From Maniola hyperantus (Eukaryota > Arthropoda > Insecta > Lepidoptera > Nymphalidae): a DNA stretch of 64,000 nt. Position numbers and translations under genes: made by a program. Position 1 is the first letter of the stretch; each line of letters opens with the position of its first letter. The notes under the pieces were generated by a model. It saw nothing but the letters and a program-made list of their open reading frames with translations, made no database searches and was not told the origin of the DNA. Below are positions 47,459-58,965 of the stretch, piece by piece. The DNA lies in contig NC_048547.1 of assembly GCF_902806685.2 (NCBI RefSeq), positions 14,891,196 to 14,955,195 on the forward strand, in the 5' to 3' direction.

Positions 47459-48027
47459 AATAATAAGCAGTTTATTTCTAACTACTACTACACTTTCTTC
47501 TACTGTTACTGTACTGTGCTGTTTAAATAAATTAAATTATGTACAATAATTATAAAATTTTGTGTTTTTAAATAAATTAATAAAAATGTTTACTATAATA
47601 ATTGTTTTATTTAGATTCTTTCCATTTTGTATTTCAAACGAAACAGAAAAAATATTATACCTACTTAATACTAAATTAAACAGACTAGAGATTCACATAG
47701 TATTTTACTTTGGTATGGTAAATGCATCATTTAATATTTCAGGACACCTTAAATATTTTAAAATACTTTATAACTTAGTATTTGCCATAACCGGAATGCA
47801 ACAAATATAATACTTTAATTGCCCTAGGTTCCCTTAACGGCCTCAGCAGACGAGGGACTTGTCCGCGGAGGACAAAAATGGGTCGCTAAGAACAGCATCA
47901 CAAGTACACGATAGAACACAAACACATGTACTGCACATGGTGCAGTAAAGCACGAGGGACTTTTGTCCTTAGTTTCGATCTTCAAGTTGATTCTGATGGC
48001 TAAATTCTCAAATATTTGCATCTTTTT

Positions 48028-48175
48028 CTTACCGATGTAATGAGAAAAGGAAAAACAAACCTATTTTTTTTAAAACTGTCAACTCAAACCTTTTATTTGC
48101 TTTTTGGCTTGACAGTTTTGAATTTAAGAAAGTTTTGTTTTCCTTTTTATGATTACACTGCACTGGTAAGAAAAA
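48028..48175. mobile_element. Foldback MITE with TTTCTTACC-type ends
   Basis: Left ttcttaccgatgtaatgaga and right tgcactggtaagaaa are complementary at the ends; inner arms aaaactgtcaa / ttgacagtttt and aggaaaaacaaa / tttgttttcct. Confidence 0.6.
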
Positions 48176-48623
48176 AATCCAAGTAGTTAGTTACTATACA
48201 AATTAGTTGGCGTCATAAAAATAATATGTATGTATACAGTCAAAAGGCCAAAACTCGTTTAGCACCTTAATATCAATTTCACTTGCACTGCACGGCACGG
48301 TCGTGCGTACAATGTCTGTGTGGCGTGTTTATGGAAAAAGGTCATAAATGCTTTTTCATGCAATAGTTTTGCGGAATTGCTACTCGAATTCTGAGGCCGA
48401 CCGTACTTTTCCTTTTAAAAGCTAAACAAGTAGCTATACGAGTGAAAACCCTAACTCGAGAAGGTCTGAAGCGCCGGGCAAATAGCGTCGCTTACGTGTT
48501 TCTTCGAGGGTTTCTGCGATTTGTTTATCTTTTAAGTCAGCTAAGGAAAACTAAAGAATATCATAAGTCAACCTAAAATATCCATCCATCCAGTAGAGTA
48601 GGAGTTGTCGAAGCAGTGGAGCA

Positions 48624-49647
48624 TTAATGCGCCGCGAGCTGCTGGTTGATCCAGTCGATGTCCTCGTAGAAGCGCGGGTCGCTGACGCGCAGCGCGGCGC
48701 GCTTGTAGAAGAAGTAGTACCACGGCGACACTGGGGAACATGACAAACATTTTTTTTAACTTATAGACTAGCGCTTGTCTACAATCAGATCTGCTGGCAA
48801 GTGATGATGCAACCTTAAATGGAGCGCGCTTGCCTAGAAGGTGCCTAATCAATCTCTACTTGAAAACTGATGCTGGAAGGGCATTCCATATCCTAGCAGT
48901 TCGAATTAGAAGCAAGGAGGCAAATCGCTTCGTACGTGTCCGTGGACTTTCGACTACCTAAAGCCTAAACAGGCTTGAATGGATAGGGTATCGTTAGAAT
49001 CCTTACATCATACCGAGTGACACTGAGAAGTGACGATATACTCACAGCATCGCTGCAGAGTGAACAGCACGATGAGCATAGGAGTGGACACAGACTCAGG
49101 GTCGGCCCACTTCTCCAGCAGCCACGCGGCATGCAGCACCACACTGGCCAGCACGTACGCTATAACCACAGCACCCGCAGCACGGAACTTGCGGATTAGC
49201 ACCTCTACTAGACCTGCCTTGACAATTAAGTTTAAGTTACTTTTTATACCCTCTTCTCTATTACTGCGAGCTCAGAATATCCAAGAGTATAAAATGCAGG
49301 CAAATACAGCAATACCGCTTTATTAATGCACAAGCTTATAAAAGTTTCTTTGAATAAAAGCCGGAACATCAATTTAAACTTAGCAAGCTAACTTTAACCT
49401 TGCGTTAAAGTTAGCTTGCTAAGTTTAAATTGATTAAGTTCTGAAAATTAAATAAGTAAGTACCTAGTATTTAATAAACTAAAAATTATATTATAAGTAA
49501 GGTAGTAACTTACTTGAAACAAATATGTTGAAAAAAATGTCATCAACATTGTTGTGATAGATAGAATCAGGAACAAATCCTGAAATCTAATTAAATCCAT
49601 TTTATCACAGGGAATTTTATATTTAAACACTGTTTGCTTGCTATTTG
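48624..49647 (-). CDS. TMEM138: TMEM138, ciliary transition-zone membrane protein (first exon missing from model)
   Basis: Multi-pass membrane protein needed at the ciliary transition zone; its human ortholog is a Joubert-syndrome gene. Three exons on the minus strand: 49647-49514, 49217-49046 and 48730-48624, with consistent phases (enter phase 1, then 0, then 1). They code NSKQTVFKYK and RFQDLFLILSITTMLMTFFS, then AGLVEVLIRKFRAAGAVVIA, then SPWYYFFYKRAALRVSDPRF and YEDIDWINQQLAAH-stop. The FQ|AGLV junction and the FYKR.A.R..DP.FY.D motif match TMEM138. About 25 N-terminal residues should lie in an upstream exon I could not identify. Confidence 0.85.
48740..48995 (-). repeat. LINE tail copy inside the last TMEM138 intron
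   Basis: The complement shares cttctaggcaagcgcgctcc and the cttgccagcagatctgattg block with the LINE tails at 37360 and 43905, and extends upstream into the coding end of that LINE. Confidence 0.6.
49369..49433. repeat. Perfect 30-bp stem, 5-nt loop hairpin in TMEM138 intron
   Basis: Arms 49369-49398 and 49404-49433 are exact complements (tcaatttaaacttagcaagc at the left start) around cttgc. The size suits a very small foldback element; the short loop and perfect pairing are unlike most pre-miRNAs. Confidence 0.85.
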
Positions 49648-49739
49648 CTATAAAATAAACAAAAATATTTTTTTTTACTCACATAAATAAAACTAATAAA
49701 CCATCGCGACTTCTAGGGAACAAACTAACGCAATTAAAA

Positions 49740-51600
49740 ATAAGATCACAAAACATAAATGTTAATTGGCTGATCAAACAGAACGTGTATCTTGGCATTG
49801 ATAATTTCATTTTTAAGTTTTGTTTCTAAATAAATAGGTACCTAGTCGAGATCAAAAGGTGAATTTCATCACCGACCAGAATTTCATTGAATTTTATCCG
49901 GTAATGACGTCATATGCTCGCGCACAAACACGCGCATATTTCATAATGACGTCACATTTTAGTTTCTTTATGACTGGACATTACGGCTCTGGACTCTAAT
50001 TCTACTATTCTACTGATTGCCAGCTACAGAAATACACCAGACCAAGAGGTTGAGACTTTGCACACACGTAGTGATTACAAACCTGTGTTTGCATACTTTG
50101 CCATTGTCGCGACTCGCGCCTTAGCTGAAAAAACACGGAGGCGGTTGCTCGGTTTTAGAACTATTACTGTCAACATATATTAAATCCATAATGACCTGTC
50201 TACTCGCTTCGTGTAAAGACTACTTAAGTGGGTAATGACTTATATTGTCTATGTCTATACCTTTTTAACAGGTCGACCAACATTCAGAGAAATACCTATA
50301 ACCTATAAAAATTAAAATAACAATAAAAGTATTTTCTCATTTTTCAAGCCATAGAATAATATAATAATCCAATAAAAGGCTTTGTAAATTTCTTTCTAGA
50401 AGAAAGTTTTCACAATATTTGCGAAACAATTAATTTGACTTTTATTTTCGCGGTATACTATAGCTTCTATAGATCACTCATAAATCGTAAACTTATGAAG
50501 ATTTGTTGACGTCCACAATCTACATCATTAACTAAAATAGTAATGCACCATTTCACTAGCTAAATTACGTAGTAAATTTGAATAAGGTAAGAGTTCTGTT
50601 GGTCTATTATCGTAGAATTAAACAATAATTTCGTAAATAGAAGAACTTCCGTCGGGACAGGAAAAGGAAGTGTGTGGTCGGTCATCGAAAGTGCATTGGA
50701 AAAGCACTTTGATTTCAACATCCTTATCCTGTTTCTACAGTTCATAGAAAAGTTGACAAGTAAATTACGAAGCGCGAAATGAAAGTTGAAATATTACAGG
50801 GGAATCCACTATGTCAAGAATTATGGAAGGCCATGATAAACATGATATTATCATGAGGTAGGTAGGTACCTAGTCCTATCTTTGTACCTACATATGCGCT
50901 CTATACCTAACTAATCGCTAAAAAAATAAACATGAATAGATATTCGAATGTAGCAAAACTTAAAAAAGGAAAGATTTATCTTACCTTTGTGCAGATTGCT
51001 TAACAGAGATGATGATTCTTTCAGTTGTCATATAAATCTCTGTTAAATACTCTTAGGTATAAGACCTAGTAACTTTTAACTGCTACCATACCAATATGCC
51101 ATTTTCTAAAGAGAAAGTGTTTTATTTAGAAAATGTCAAATAAGTATTAAGTTTTGTTTCTAATTTTCATCATGCAATGATATATCATCATCACCATGAC
51201 GAACCCATCGCCGGCTCACTATTGAGCACACACTCTTTTCTCAGAATTATTAGGCCATAGTTTATCATGCTGGCCAAGTGCGAATTGGCAGACTTCTCAC
51301 ACCTTTGAGAATATTATGGTGAGCTCTCAGGCATGTAGGTTTCCTCATAATGTTTTCCTTCACCATTGAAGCAAGTGATATTAATTATTTGCTTAAAACA
51401 CACATAACTCAGACAGATGTGTGTGCCTAGGATCGAACCCCCAATCTTCCAAATAGAAGGCCAATGTCTTAACAACTAGGCTATCACTGCTCGGTAGTAT
51501 AGTGATAAGTATCCCCAACTGTCAATGATGTATACTTAAGGAGAATCTGTCTGTATAGAGTAGTATTAAGTAAATGATACCTAGCAATTATAATTGTAGG
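49740..51600. other. Head-to-head spacer between TMEM138 and GABPB
   Basis: AT-rich, no complete gene. It should contain the missing TMEM138 first exon and both promoters. A minus-strand ATG frame with a gtaaga donor at about 50980-51034 (MTTERIIISVKQSAQR) is exon-like but has the wrong phase for direct joining to the TMEM138 exon at 49647. A SINE lies at 51190-51490. Confidence 0.5.
51190..51490 (-). mobile_element. tRNA-derived SINE, inverted, near full length
   Basis: The complement begins with the tRNA-like head (tagttgttaagacattggcc, gggggttcgatcctagg) and ends gagccggcgatgggttcgtc. Same family as 1495-1785. Confidence 0.8.
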
Positions 51601-51609
51601 TGATTCAAC

Positions 51610-54600
51610 ATGAGCACAGATCTCTGCAGTGAAGATGTAGTTGTACGCTTATCATCCTCCCCACAAATTATCTCAGTAAGTACATATTTGTAACTAGCTT
51701 ATGCCCGCGACTTCGTCCGCGTGGACTACACAAATTTTAAACCCGTATTTCACCCCCTTAGGGGTTGAATTTTCAAAATTCATTTCTTAGCGAATGCCTA
51801 CGTTATAATAGCTATCTGCATGCCTAATTTCAGTCCAATTCGTCCAGTAGATTAAGCTGTGCATTGATATATTGATTGTGCAGTCATCTTTTCCTTTTAT
51901 ATATTTAGATATGAAAGCACATTTCCTAATTCATTTATTTATATATCAGTAACTACATTTATAAAACAGTATTGTAACCAACTGCCAGATATAGCACATA
52001 CAAGGAGCCAAAAGCTTTGCTATAATCTGCTGAAACAGGCAAATCTGTACGATGCAACGTGCAGCATGCACCACAGTACAACTGGTGGATTTAAAATGTT
52101 GCATATACTAGAATCTGTATTGTAGACCCCCACTCTTAAAGGATTTTGAGAAATTCAAACGGGAACAAACTTTGGAAATCATTTAGACCTGTCATTTTCA
52201 CTGGCGAAGTCCATAGACGCTGTGCTGTGTTATTGATGTGTATTGCCCGACAAGACTTGAAGTTCCATGTCGCGTCTTTTGTTATCCTAGTCGGAGACCC
52301 TAGTTCCCGTGGCCGTGGGGGGCGATGCATCAGTGTCGAGCAGTGGGCGGGGGTCGGCGGCGACGAGCGGCGGGGTGGAGCTGGGACGCAAGCTGCTGCT
52401 GGCGGCGCGCGCGGGGGACACCAACACGGTGCTCGAGCTGATGGCCAAGGGGTCACCCTTCACCACAGACTGGGTGAGTGAATAGTGCCCGGGTGGGGGG
52501 CGATGCATTGGGCGAGGATCGGCGTGAGAGTCGAAGTTTGCTGAGCTTGGGCTGTAGATCAAGTTTCATGGCCAAAACCCTTTTACCCTGATAGGAGACC
52601 CGTGCTCTGTAGTGAGCCGGTGATGGGTTGATCATGATGATTATACTTCACAGCTAGGCACGTCACCCCTACACCTCGCAGCAGCCAACAACCACGTGGA
52701 AACATGTGCCGTGTTGCTCCGAGCGGGCGTGAGTCGCGACTCGCGAACGAAGGTGGAGCGCACACCGCTGCACCTAGCCGCGACCGCGGGCCACGTGGAG
52801 GTGGTGGATCTCTTGCTGCAGTACGAGGCCGCCGTGGACTGCCGCGACATGCTGCTGATGACTCCGCTGCACTGGGCGGCGGCGAGGGGGCAGCTGGAGG
52901 TGGCGCGGTGTCTGCTGAAACATGGCGCCAACCCGCGCTTGCGCTGCAAGTTCCGCAAGACTCCAAGATGTCTCGCCCTGCGTGCGAATAGACCCGACCT
53001 AGTGGCCTTGCTTGATGAGGAAGAGTCCAATACCGTGCCGGGTAAGTTAGCTTTTTCTTTTCATTTTATCAGTATCATCTTTTTTCTTTTGCACCTGGAT
53101 TCGTCTCTATATAGACGTTTAATTTTCCGCTGATTCACTTCAACCGTTGAAGCATTTTAGGGTATTCCAGCGGCATAGTTAGTGATAAAGGACCACAGTT
53201 CTTATAGATAATTATTATTATTATATAAAAAATCAAAATGTTTTAAGTTTATACCTACTACATAGTAGGTATTTAATTACGGTAATTCATGAATATTTTT
53301 TCATTTCAGAACAAGTATTTGAAGAGCGGCCGAAACCTCAACATTTATTTAGAAGTGAGTTCCTACTTAATACTTAAAATTTAATTACATAATATTTTTT
53401 TACTATAATGTAAATTGTTATACATAGGTAATAATAAAATAACATGAGCTGATATTTTCAGGAATTGATAGCAAACCACAAACTAAAGTAAAGGTTCAGG
53501 CAGAGAAAAAGATTATAATAGAGTCGAAAACACAGGTAAGTTGTTAGAATTATTGTGATTTTTTTACTTTACTTAATTTGTTTCTAGTTGTCTCATCAAT
53601 CAAAGATCTTGAGATTTTGAAAATATAAACTCTTCTTTTTTTTTGACCTGGGTTTATTTTCCGCACTTCGACTGAGATCTATAGATCTCATAGTCATAAT
53701 ATGTCTATAAATAGAGCGTGCTAAAATGAGACATTTATTTGAAAGACAAATCTGTCTTCTTTTAACCATGGCTGAAGTCTGAGCAAAGTCAAAGAAAGCT
53801 ATGCTAATGTGTGGTTAAATAAACAGCCAATCCCGGCGAGTGCGAACGTAGGGCGTGCTGCGAGTGTCGGCGGGGTGGCGACGGGAGCGAGCGGGACGGC
53901 CACGGGTGGGACTCCCGCGGGTGCGAGTGGGACAGGCGCGACAAACGTCGGCGCAGCACTGCTCCGCGCGCACGGCATCACCTTGCTGCCAGCGGACCGA
54001 GGCTCCACCGCCCTCACCGCGTTGCGGAGTGGACGTACTGTAGTGCTGTCGGGTAAGTATAGATAGTTCAGTCGACGAGCGCCACAAACGTCGGCGCAGC
54101 ACTGCTCCGCGCGCACGGCATCACCTTGCTGCCAGCGGACCGAGGCTCCACCGCCCTCACCGCGTTGCGGAGTGGACGTACTGTAGTGCTGTCGGGTAAG
54201 TATAGATAGTTCAGTCGACGAGCGCCACAAACGTCGGCGCAGCACTGCTCCGCGCGCACGGCATCACCTTGCTGCCAGCGGACCGAGGCTCCACCGCCCT
54301 CACCGCGTTGCGGAGTGGACGTACTGTAGTGCTGTCGGGTAAGTATAGATAGTTCAGTCGACGAGCGCCACAAACGTCGGCGCAGCACTGCTCCGCGCGC
54401 ACGGCATCACCTTGCTGCCAGCGGACCGAGGCTCCACCGCCCTCACCGCGTTGCGGAGTGGACGTACTGTAGTGCTGTCGGGTAAGTATAGATAGTTCAG
54501 TCGACGGGCGCCACAAACGTCGGCGCAGCACTGCTCCGCGCGCACGGCATCACCTTGCTGCCAGCGGACCGAGGCTCCACCGCCCTCACCGCGTTGCGGA

Positions 54601-57600
54601 GTGGACGTACTGTAGTGCTGTCGGGTAAGTATAGATAGTTCAGTCGACGAGCGCCACAAACGTCGGCGCAGCACTGCTCCGCGCGCACGGCATCACCTTG
54701 CTGCCAGCGGACCGAGGCTCCACCGCCCTCACCGCGTTGCGGAGTGGACGTACTGTAGTGCTGTCGGGTAAGTATAGATAGTTCAGTCGACGAGCGCCAC
54801 AAACGTCGGCGCAGCACTGCTCCGCGCGCACGGCATCACCTTGCTGCCAGCGGACCGAGGCTCCACCGCCCTCACCGCGTTGCGGAGTGGACGTACTGTA
54901 GTGCTGTCGGGTAAGTATAGATAGTTCAGTCGACGAGCGCCACAAACGTCGGCGCAGCACTGCTCCGCGCGCACGGCATCACCTTGCTGCCAGCGGACCG
55001 AGGCTCCACCGCCCTCACCGCGTTGCGGAGTGGACGTACTGTAGTGCTGTCGGGTAAGTATAGATAGTTCAGTCGACGAGCGCCACAAACGTCGGCGCAG
55101 CACTGCTCCGCGCGCACGGCATCACCTTGCTGCCAGCGGACCGAGGCTCCACCGCCCTCACCGCGTTGCGGAGTGGACGTACTGTAGTGCTGTCGGGTAA
55201 GTATAGATAGTTCAGTCGACGAGCGCCACAAACGTCGGCGCAGCACTGCTCCGCGCGCACGGCATCACCTTGCTGCCAGCGGACCGAGGCTCCACCGCCC
55301 TCACCGCGTTGCGGAGTGGACGTACTGTAGTGCTGTCGGGTAAGTATAGATAGTTCAGTCGACGAGCGCCACAAACGTCGGCGCAGCACTGCTCCGCGCG
55401 CACGGCATCACCTTGCTGCCAGCGGACCGAGGCTCCACCGCCCTCACCGCGTTGCGGAGTGGACGTACTGTAGTGCTGTCGGGTAAGTATAGATAGTTCA
55501 GTCGACGAGCGCCACAAACGTCGGCGCAGCACTGCTCCGCGCGCACGGCATCACCTTGCTGCCAGCGGACCGAGGCTCCACCGCCCTCACCGCGTTGCGG
55601 AGTGGACGTACTGTAGTGCTGTCGGGTAAGTATAGATAGTTCAGTCGACGAGCGCCACAAACGTCGGCGCAGCACTGCTCCGCGCGCACGGCATCACCTT
55701 GCTGCCAGCGGACCGAGGCTCCACCGCCCTCACCGCGTTGCGGAGTGGACGTACTGTAGTGCTGTCGGGTAAGTATAGATAGTTCAGTCGACGAGCGCCA
55801 CAAACGTCGGCGCAGCACTGCTCCGCGCGCACGGCATCACCTTGCTGCCAGCGGACCGAGGCTCCACCGCCCTCACCGCGTTGCGGAGTGGACGTACTGT
55901 AGTGCTGTCGGGTAAGTATAGATAGTTCAGTCGACGAGCGCCACAAACGTCGGCGCAGCACTGCTCCGCGCGCACGGCATCACCTTGCTGCCAGCGGACC
56001 GAGGCTCCACCGCCCTCACCGCGTTGCGGAGTGGACGTACTGTAGTGCTGTCGGGTAAGTATAGATAGTTCAGTCGACGAGCACGCCCGCCACTGTATAT
56101 CGTGATTCGTGCGTGGAAACCGCGGGTCGCGGGGCGTAATCAAGGATATGCTGACTGAATGACTGATTGATCTACGCACAGCTTAAACTGTTGGACGGAT
56201 CTTGGCATGCAGATAGCTATTATGACGTATACGACACTTGGACAAAAAATGGGGCGCGTCTTCGTAGATTGAACTATCTATAGTAACATACTAAAAAACT
56301 TTACATCGACACCAAAATTATGAACATTCATCAGTTATATATATACAACACATGTATTTTTGTCAGGAAAACTATAAATAAAACAATCTACACAAATATC
56401 ACATTTACAAAAATTAAAACTAAAACTCGTCGAGCCAGTTACCTTATCCTACCCAAAACTAGAACAAATTATGGCAGAAAAACCCTTACCTATGAAGGAG
56501 CTAAACTTTATAACCAAATACCTGCATACATAAAAAATGTACACTCATTCAATGCATTTAAAACTGAATGAGCTGCTCACATTATGAGTAATGCGAATCA
56601 CTTCGAAAAATGCATTATTGAATGAGTACCTAAATGGTGAATATTTGTAAACTTTATTCTTAGAATTAAGTTCTCATGTAAGTGACTTTGTCTTTATGAG
56701 AATATAAACGTCTTTAAACCTAACCCATAGTAGGTACGCGACAGGTTTAAATGGCAATCGAGGAGAGAACGCCCCGCACACCCTAACAGTTCCCGCACTA
56801 AACCAGTGCGGGTGGTCCTCCCCACCGCCTCATACCCCGATTGCAATCTCGTCCTGTCGCGGACTATATATTTTGTGTTCTTCGACATATTCCTCAAAAG
56901 CAAAGGACTAGACTAGACGAGGATGATTTTCTAACCAAGTTCTCTTCAGCTATCCAAATAGTCAGTGCCTAAATACAATTAGGAGGTTTTATGCTTAGGT
57001 TAGGTACAATTTTTTTACTATCACTGAATGTTTTCCTTGCAAAGTTACTGAAATTAGTAAAATCTGAAAAATTGCTTAATCTCCTATTGAGCTGATAAGT
57101 GCCGCTGTCACTTTCCAGACGCCGGCAAACTAATGCTAAAAGAGAGTAGCGCCGTCACGAACGATCCCCACATCCTAACCAACAATACCAACACGCGCAC
57201 AGTGACCAGCGCCAACATCCTCCAAGTGAACACTAACCTTAGTGCAAGTGCCAACACTAGTGCCAACAGTGCGGATAGTGTGGGGGTGGCGGAGGCGAGC
57301 CTGGTGCAGGGCTTCGGCAAGGGGGCGAGGGTGAAGCCTGCCAAGTTCGGGAAGGGAGTCAAACTGGTGACCTTGAACAAGAATCAGCCATTGAAAAGGG
57401 TTATTCATCCGAATGATCTACAGGTAATATACTTTTATGTGTAACTTTATAAAAATACGTACAGTAACTTTGCTTGAGTGGGATTTTTGAAAATCGGTAA
57501 GAGGGGGTAGAATCTCAAAAAATTGTAACGTGTACTTCATTTTGCCCGAAAGACCAAATACCAGTTTTCATAGATTTTTCTAGAGGGACCGATCCCTTCA

Positions 57601-58965
57601 TTTTAAAGGTCGTGGTTCCCTCGAGATATCAATTCTTCATGATGTTGCGCCATTGTTCCCCGTTGGAGACCGTACGGAAGGCATTGCTGGAGGGTGTGGC
57701 CCGCAGGGTCTCTCCGATCTTGCCAGTGATCGACAGTATCTCTATGCCATTATTTTCAATGTACCGATGTCAAATCGAGATGTTTGTCTTTCATAGATAT
57801 AACTTGAGAAATGACGGACTTTGAAAAACTTGTTAGGTACCTTGAGCTACATTAGCGATTGTACCTAAATACGCCTATCAGTGTAGGTGAAGCCTCGTTA
57901 GTGACATGTTTTGTTTCAAGCTTTATAACTTCATAAAAGTGAAATCATCAAAAGTTTGAGTTCTCAGGGCATGTTGTCAGTTCACAGTCGATATGCTGGC
58001 CAATATGTCCTCTTGCTGTCACTGGCATGTAGAAGTTAGACGGCTAAGCTATCCGGTTCATTATTATGACGCTCAAATCTCCTCAAACGGGTGGGTCTCA
58101 CTATGTCCGCTGAGCTTTCCCATGACGGTAAAACTGATACTGAAATGGGAATACCGAGAAGGAGGACATGAGTCTCACTATTTCCATTCGTCGTTTCTTT
58201 AGCAATGGGTATAATGAGACTGATTGGAAAAACGTCGTCTCAGTATTACCATTGCAATGAGTAATGGGAACAGTAAGACCTCCCCCCCCCCCCCCCTCAA
58301 ACTTTTGAGTGCTACGTGTGATTTCCAGCAATTGAAAGTAATGCGAGTGCCGGCCGCCAACAAGGCATTGGCACAGGTCCCCGGCAAGCCGCGGCCCGCG
58401 CTAAAGATAGTGCTGGACAAGGCGCACCTGCAGCGCCTGCTGGCCAACACCAGGGCTGCAGCACCCGCTGTCGCTGCACAGGTGAGGTCATTCCACATTT
58501 CAATAAGAAATATTTTTTCCAGGTGTCGGATTGATGAGGACTTCACATCCTCACACACATTTCATTTATAATAGTGTTTTGAACAACCTACCAATTTTCA
58601 GCCAAGTGTGAATTATTGTAACCTTGGAGTCTAAATTGACTGAGCTAAAACGAATGTTTTTTACTTTGTTATAATTATATTAAACGAGACCGAGGAGAGA
58701 TATCAACTGGATGTAGTTCATTTGATTATTTCAGACAAGCACACCAACATACGTGGTAAACGAAATTATACATGACGTAGGCGACTCGACCACCATAGAC
58801 ATCACGATGGACGAGGAGCAGGAGCCGCCGGGGCCGCAGGAGACACAGGGGGGCTCGCTGCGCGCGCAGCTGCTGGAGGCGCGCGCGGCCGTCGCGTCGC
58901 TGGGCGCGGAGCTGCGTGCGTGTCGTGCCCGCCTCGCGCACTACGAGGGCGGGCACGACCAGTGA
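51610..58965 (+). CDS. GABPB: GA-binding protein beta, ankyrin-repeat Ets cofactor (9 exons)
   Basis: GABP-beta pairs with the Ets protein GABP-alpha to activate nuclear genes, including mitochondrial ones; it does not bind DNA itself. Exons: 51610-51675, 52291-52473, 52654-53041, 53310-53354, 53462-53535, 53827-54052, 57119-57423, 58329-58481, 58735-58965; total 1671 nt, 556 aa, in frame throughout. After a variable N-terminus (MSTDLCSEDVVVRLSSSPQI) come ankyrin repeats from GRKLLLAARAGDTNTVLELM through LGTSPLHLAAANNHVETCAV, RTPLHLAATAGHVEVVDLLL and TPLHWAAARGQLEVARCLLK. Exons 6-8 code a Gly/Ala/Ser/Thr-rich activation region. The last exon ends in a leucine-rich coiled coil (SLRAQLLEARAAVASLGAEL), in the place of the vertebrate leucine zipper. 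Confidence 0.93.
51693..51880 (+). repeat. Retroelement fragment in GABPB intron 1
   Basis: Starts actagcttatgcccgcgactt, shares the ccccttaggggttgaatttt block and the gctgtgcattgatatatt end with 42230-42440. Confidence 0.65.
53668..53796. mobile_element. Foldback MITE copy 3 directly upstream of GABPB exon 6
   Basis: Left ctgagatctatagatctcat and right gctgaagtctgagcaaagtc match the ends of the copies at 1283 and 36528. Only about 30 bp separate it from the exon 6 acceptor, so the end of the intron is largely transposon-derived. Confidence 0.6.
53827..54052 (+). CDS. GABPB: GABPB exon 6, Gly/Ala-rich segment with weak acceptor
   Basis: Codes PIPASANVGRAASVGGVATG, a run of Gly/Ala/Ser/Thr, then TLLPADRGSTALTALRSGRT and VVLS. 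Phase 0 in, phase 1 out, joining exon 7 as Asp-Ala-Gly-Lys. The acceptor (ttaaataaacag) lacks a pyrimidine tract. The 3' half of the exon and its donor are the template of the downstream array. Confidence 0.85.
53940..56088 (+). repeat. GABPB: 143-bp tandem array: GABPB exon 6 end plus donor, 15 copies
   Basis: The donor gtaagtatagatag recurs every 143 bp from 54053 to 56055 (14 exact periods). Each unit carries about 110 nt of exon 6 followed by the donor and a 27-nt linker ending cagtcgacgag. Units are practically identical; one base differs at 54507. Only the first copy is attached to an acceptor-bearing exon; reading through its donor meets a TAG within four codons. The other 14 copies can act only as extra 5' splice sites. 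Confidence 0.97.
56300..56600 (+). pseudogene. LINE ORF C-terminal fragment in GABPB intron 6
   Basis: Codes RTNYGRKTLTYEGAKLYNQI and PAYIKN, a C-terminal motif common in arthropod non-LTR retrotransposons. 5'-truncated. Confidence 0.65.
56737..56862. mobile_element. Foldback MITE, GGCAATCG family copy in GABPB intron 6
   Basis: Ends cgcgacaggt / cctgtcgcgg, with aatggcaatcgaggag and cgattgcaat inside. Same family as 5205-5343. Confidence 0.7.
57424..58328 (+). other. GABPB intron 7
   Basis: No exon seen. 57590-57730 resembles a retroelement fragment (complement near tgttccccgttggagaccgt). A C-run at about 58282-58297 lies shortly before the exon 8 acceptor, and 58100-58290 repeats 'taatgggaa' and 'tgagtctcac' pieces. 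Confidence 0.4.

Larger units (their letters stand above)
47015..48600. other. Intergenic region between the tail-to-tail Ltn1 and TMEM138
   Basis: An AATAAA at about 47453 can end Ltn1. 47100-47245 is a common lepidopteran LINE tail (gacccgcctgctcgtttgct). 48028-48175 is a foldback element with aaaactgtcaa / ttgacagtttt arms. No gene seen. Confidence 0.6.

Noticed and set aside
50980..51034. Minus-strand ATG exon (MTTERIIISVKQSAQR) as the missing first exon of TMEM138
   Set aside because: It has a good gtaaga donor but ends in phase 2, while the next TMEM138 exon (49647) needs phase 1, and the residues do not resemble the TMEM138 N-terminus. It could work only with an additional exon I cannot see.
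54068..56179. Repeated 106-aa open frames on the minus strand across the GABPB array
   Set aside because: They are the antisense of the 143-bp unit, offset by exactly one unit each time. The + strand reading is a GABPB exon with a proper donor, and there is no independent minus-strand start, splice or family match.
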